From Methylococcales symbiont of Hymedesmia sp. n. MRB-2018 (GTDB taxonomy: Bacteria; Pseudomonadota; Gammaproteobacteria; Methylococcales; Methylomonadaceae): a stretch of 64,000 bases of DNA. The stretch covers positions 62,001-126,000 of the forward strand of contig QPIN01000063.1 in NCBI GenBank assembly GCA_003666385.1. Reading direction: 5' to 3'. Positions 63,952 through 64,000 of this stretch are shown piece by piece. The stretch's first letter is position 1. Every line of letters begins with the position of its first letter. The notes under the pieces are model-generated. The model was given only the letters and a program-made list of their open reading frames with translations. It did no database searches and was not told the DNA's origin. The position numbers and the translations under genes were made by a program.

Positions 63952-64000
63952 CATTGATTAACAGGCATGCTTTCCCTACCAAGCATATATTAACTAGTAA

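Overview
The window looks like chromosome from an AT-rich gammaproteobacterium. The evidence is zipA next to smc, the tsaE-amiB pair, the overlapping pdxA-ksgA pair, bioA, psd, short-form queF, and a one-piece tmRNA whose tag reads ANDENYSMALAA. No gene here fixes the genus. A methanotroph- or thiotroph-like, repeat-rich or symbiont-like lineage would fit the many small mobile repeats and decayed insertion sequences, but that is inference.

Housekeeping genes flank the window. On the left: a DNA methyltransferase with a partial ATPase (1-2476, minus), prfC, tRNA-Phe, phosphomannomutase, pdxA-ksgA, msrA, 5-oxoprolinase, zipA, smc, queF, psd, a short rubredoxin, a thioredoxin-like protein, a BolA-family protein, tRNA-Glu, tRNA-Ala and gltX (to 25139). 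On the right (48913 onward): dapD, nnrDE-tsaE-amiB, a small lipoprotein, two tandem dynamin-like GTPases, ssrA, a sulfotransferase, aroC, a Gfo/Idh/MocA oxidoreductase and bioA.

The centre (25258-48774, all main genes on minus) is a surface-sugar locus. It holds all six pseudaminic acid genes (pseB, pseC, pseH, pseG, pseI, pseF), several glycerophosphotransferase- or glycosyltransferase-like proteins, a PhyH-type oxygenase, and a cassette of aldolase, CMP-sugar synthetase and HAD phosphatase that may make a second keto sugar acid. Three minimal-nucleotidyltransferase/HEPN gene pairs and an AAA/PD-(D/E)XK protein are spliced into it, often with overlapping reading frames. Fragments of the same modules lie elsewhere in the locus, beside remnants of IS5-, IS30- and IS21-like elements, a group II intron and REP-associated transposases. 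One gene is broken at a C8/G8 homopolymer. A tandem copy of a transferase-pseC unit is truncated. The locus therefore appears to have been rearranged repeatedly.

Intergenic DNA is rich in repeat families, named here R1-R6. R1: about 141-bp MITE with 18-bp inverted ends and 5-bp target duplications (four copies plus a possible end). R2: about 155-bp element. R3: 26-nt perfect palindrome. R4: hairpin built on GTAACCCAAC. R5: short palindrome containing TACCATTT. R6: about 50-bp repeat beginning GTGGAAAACT.
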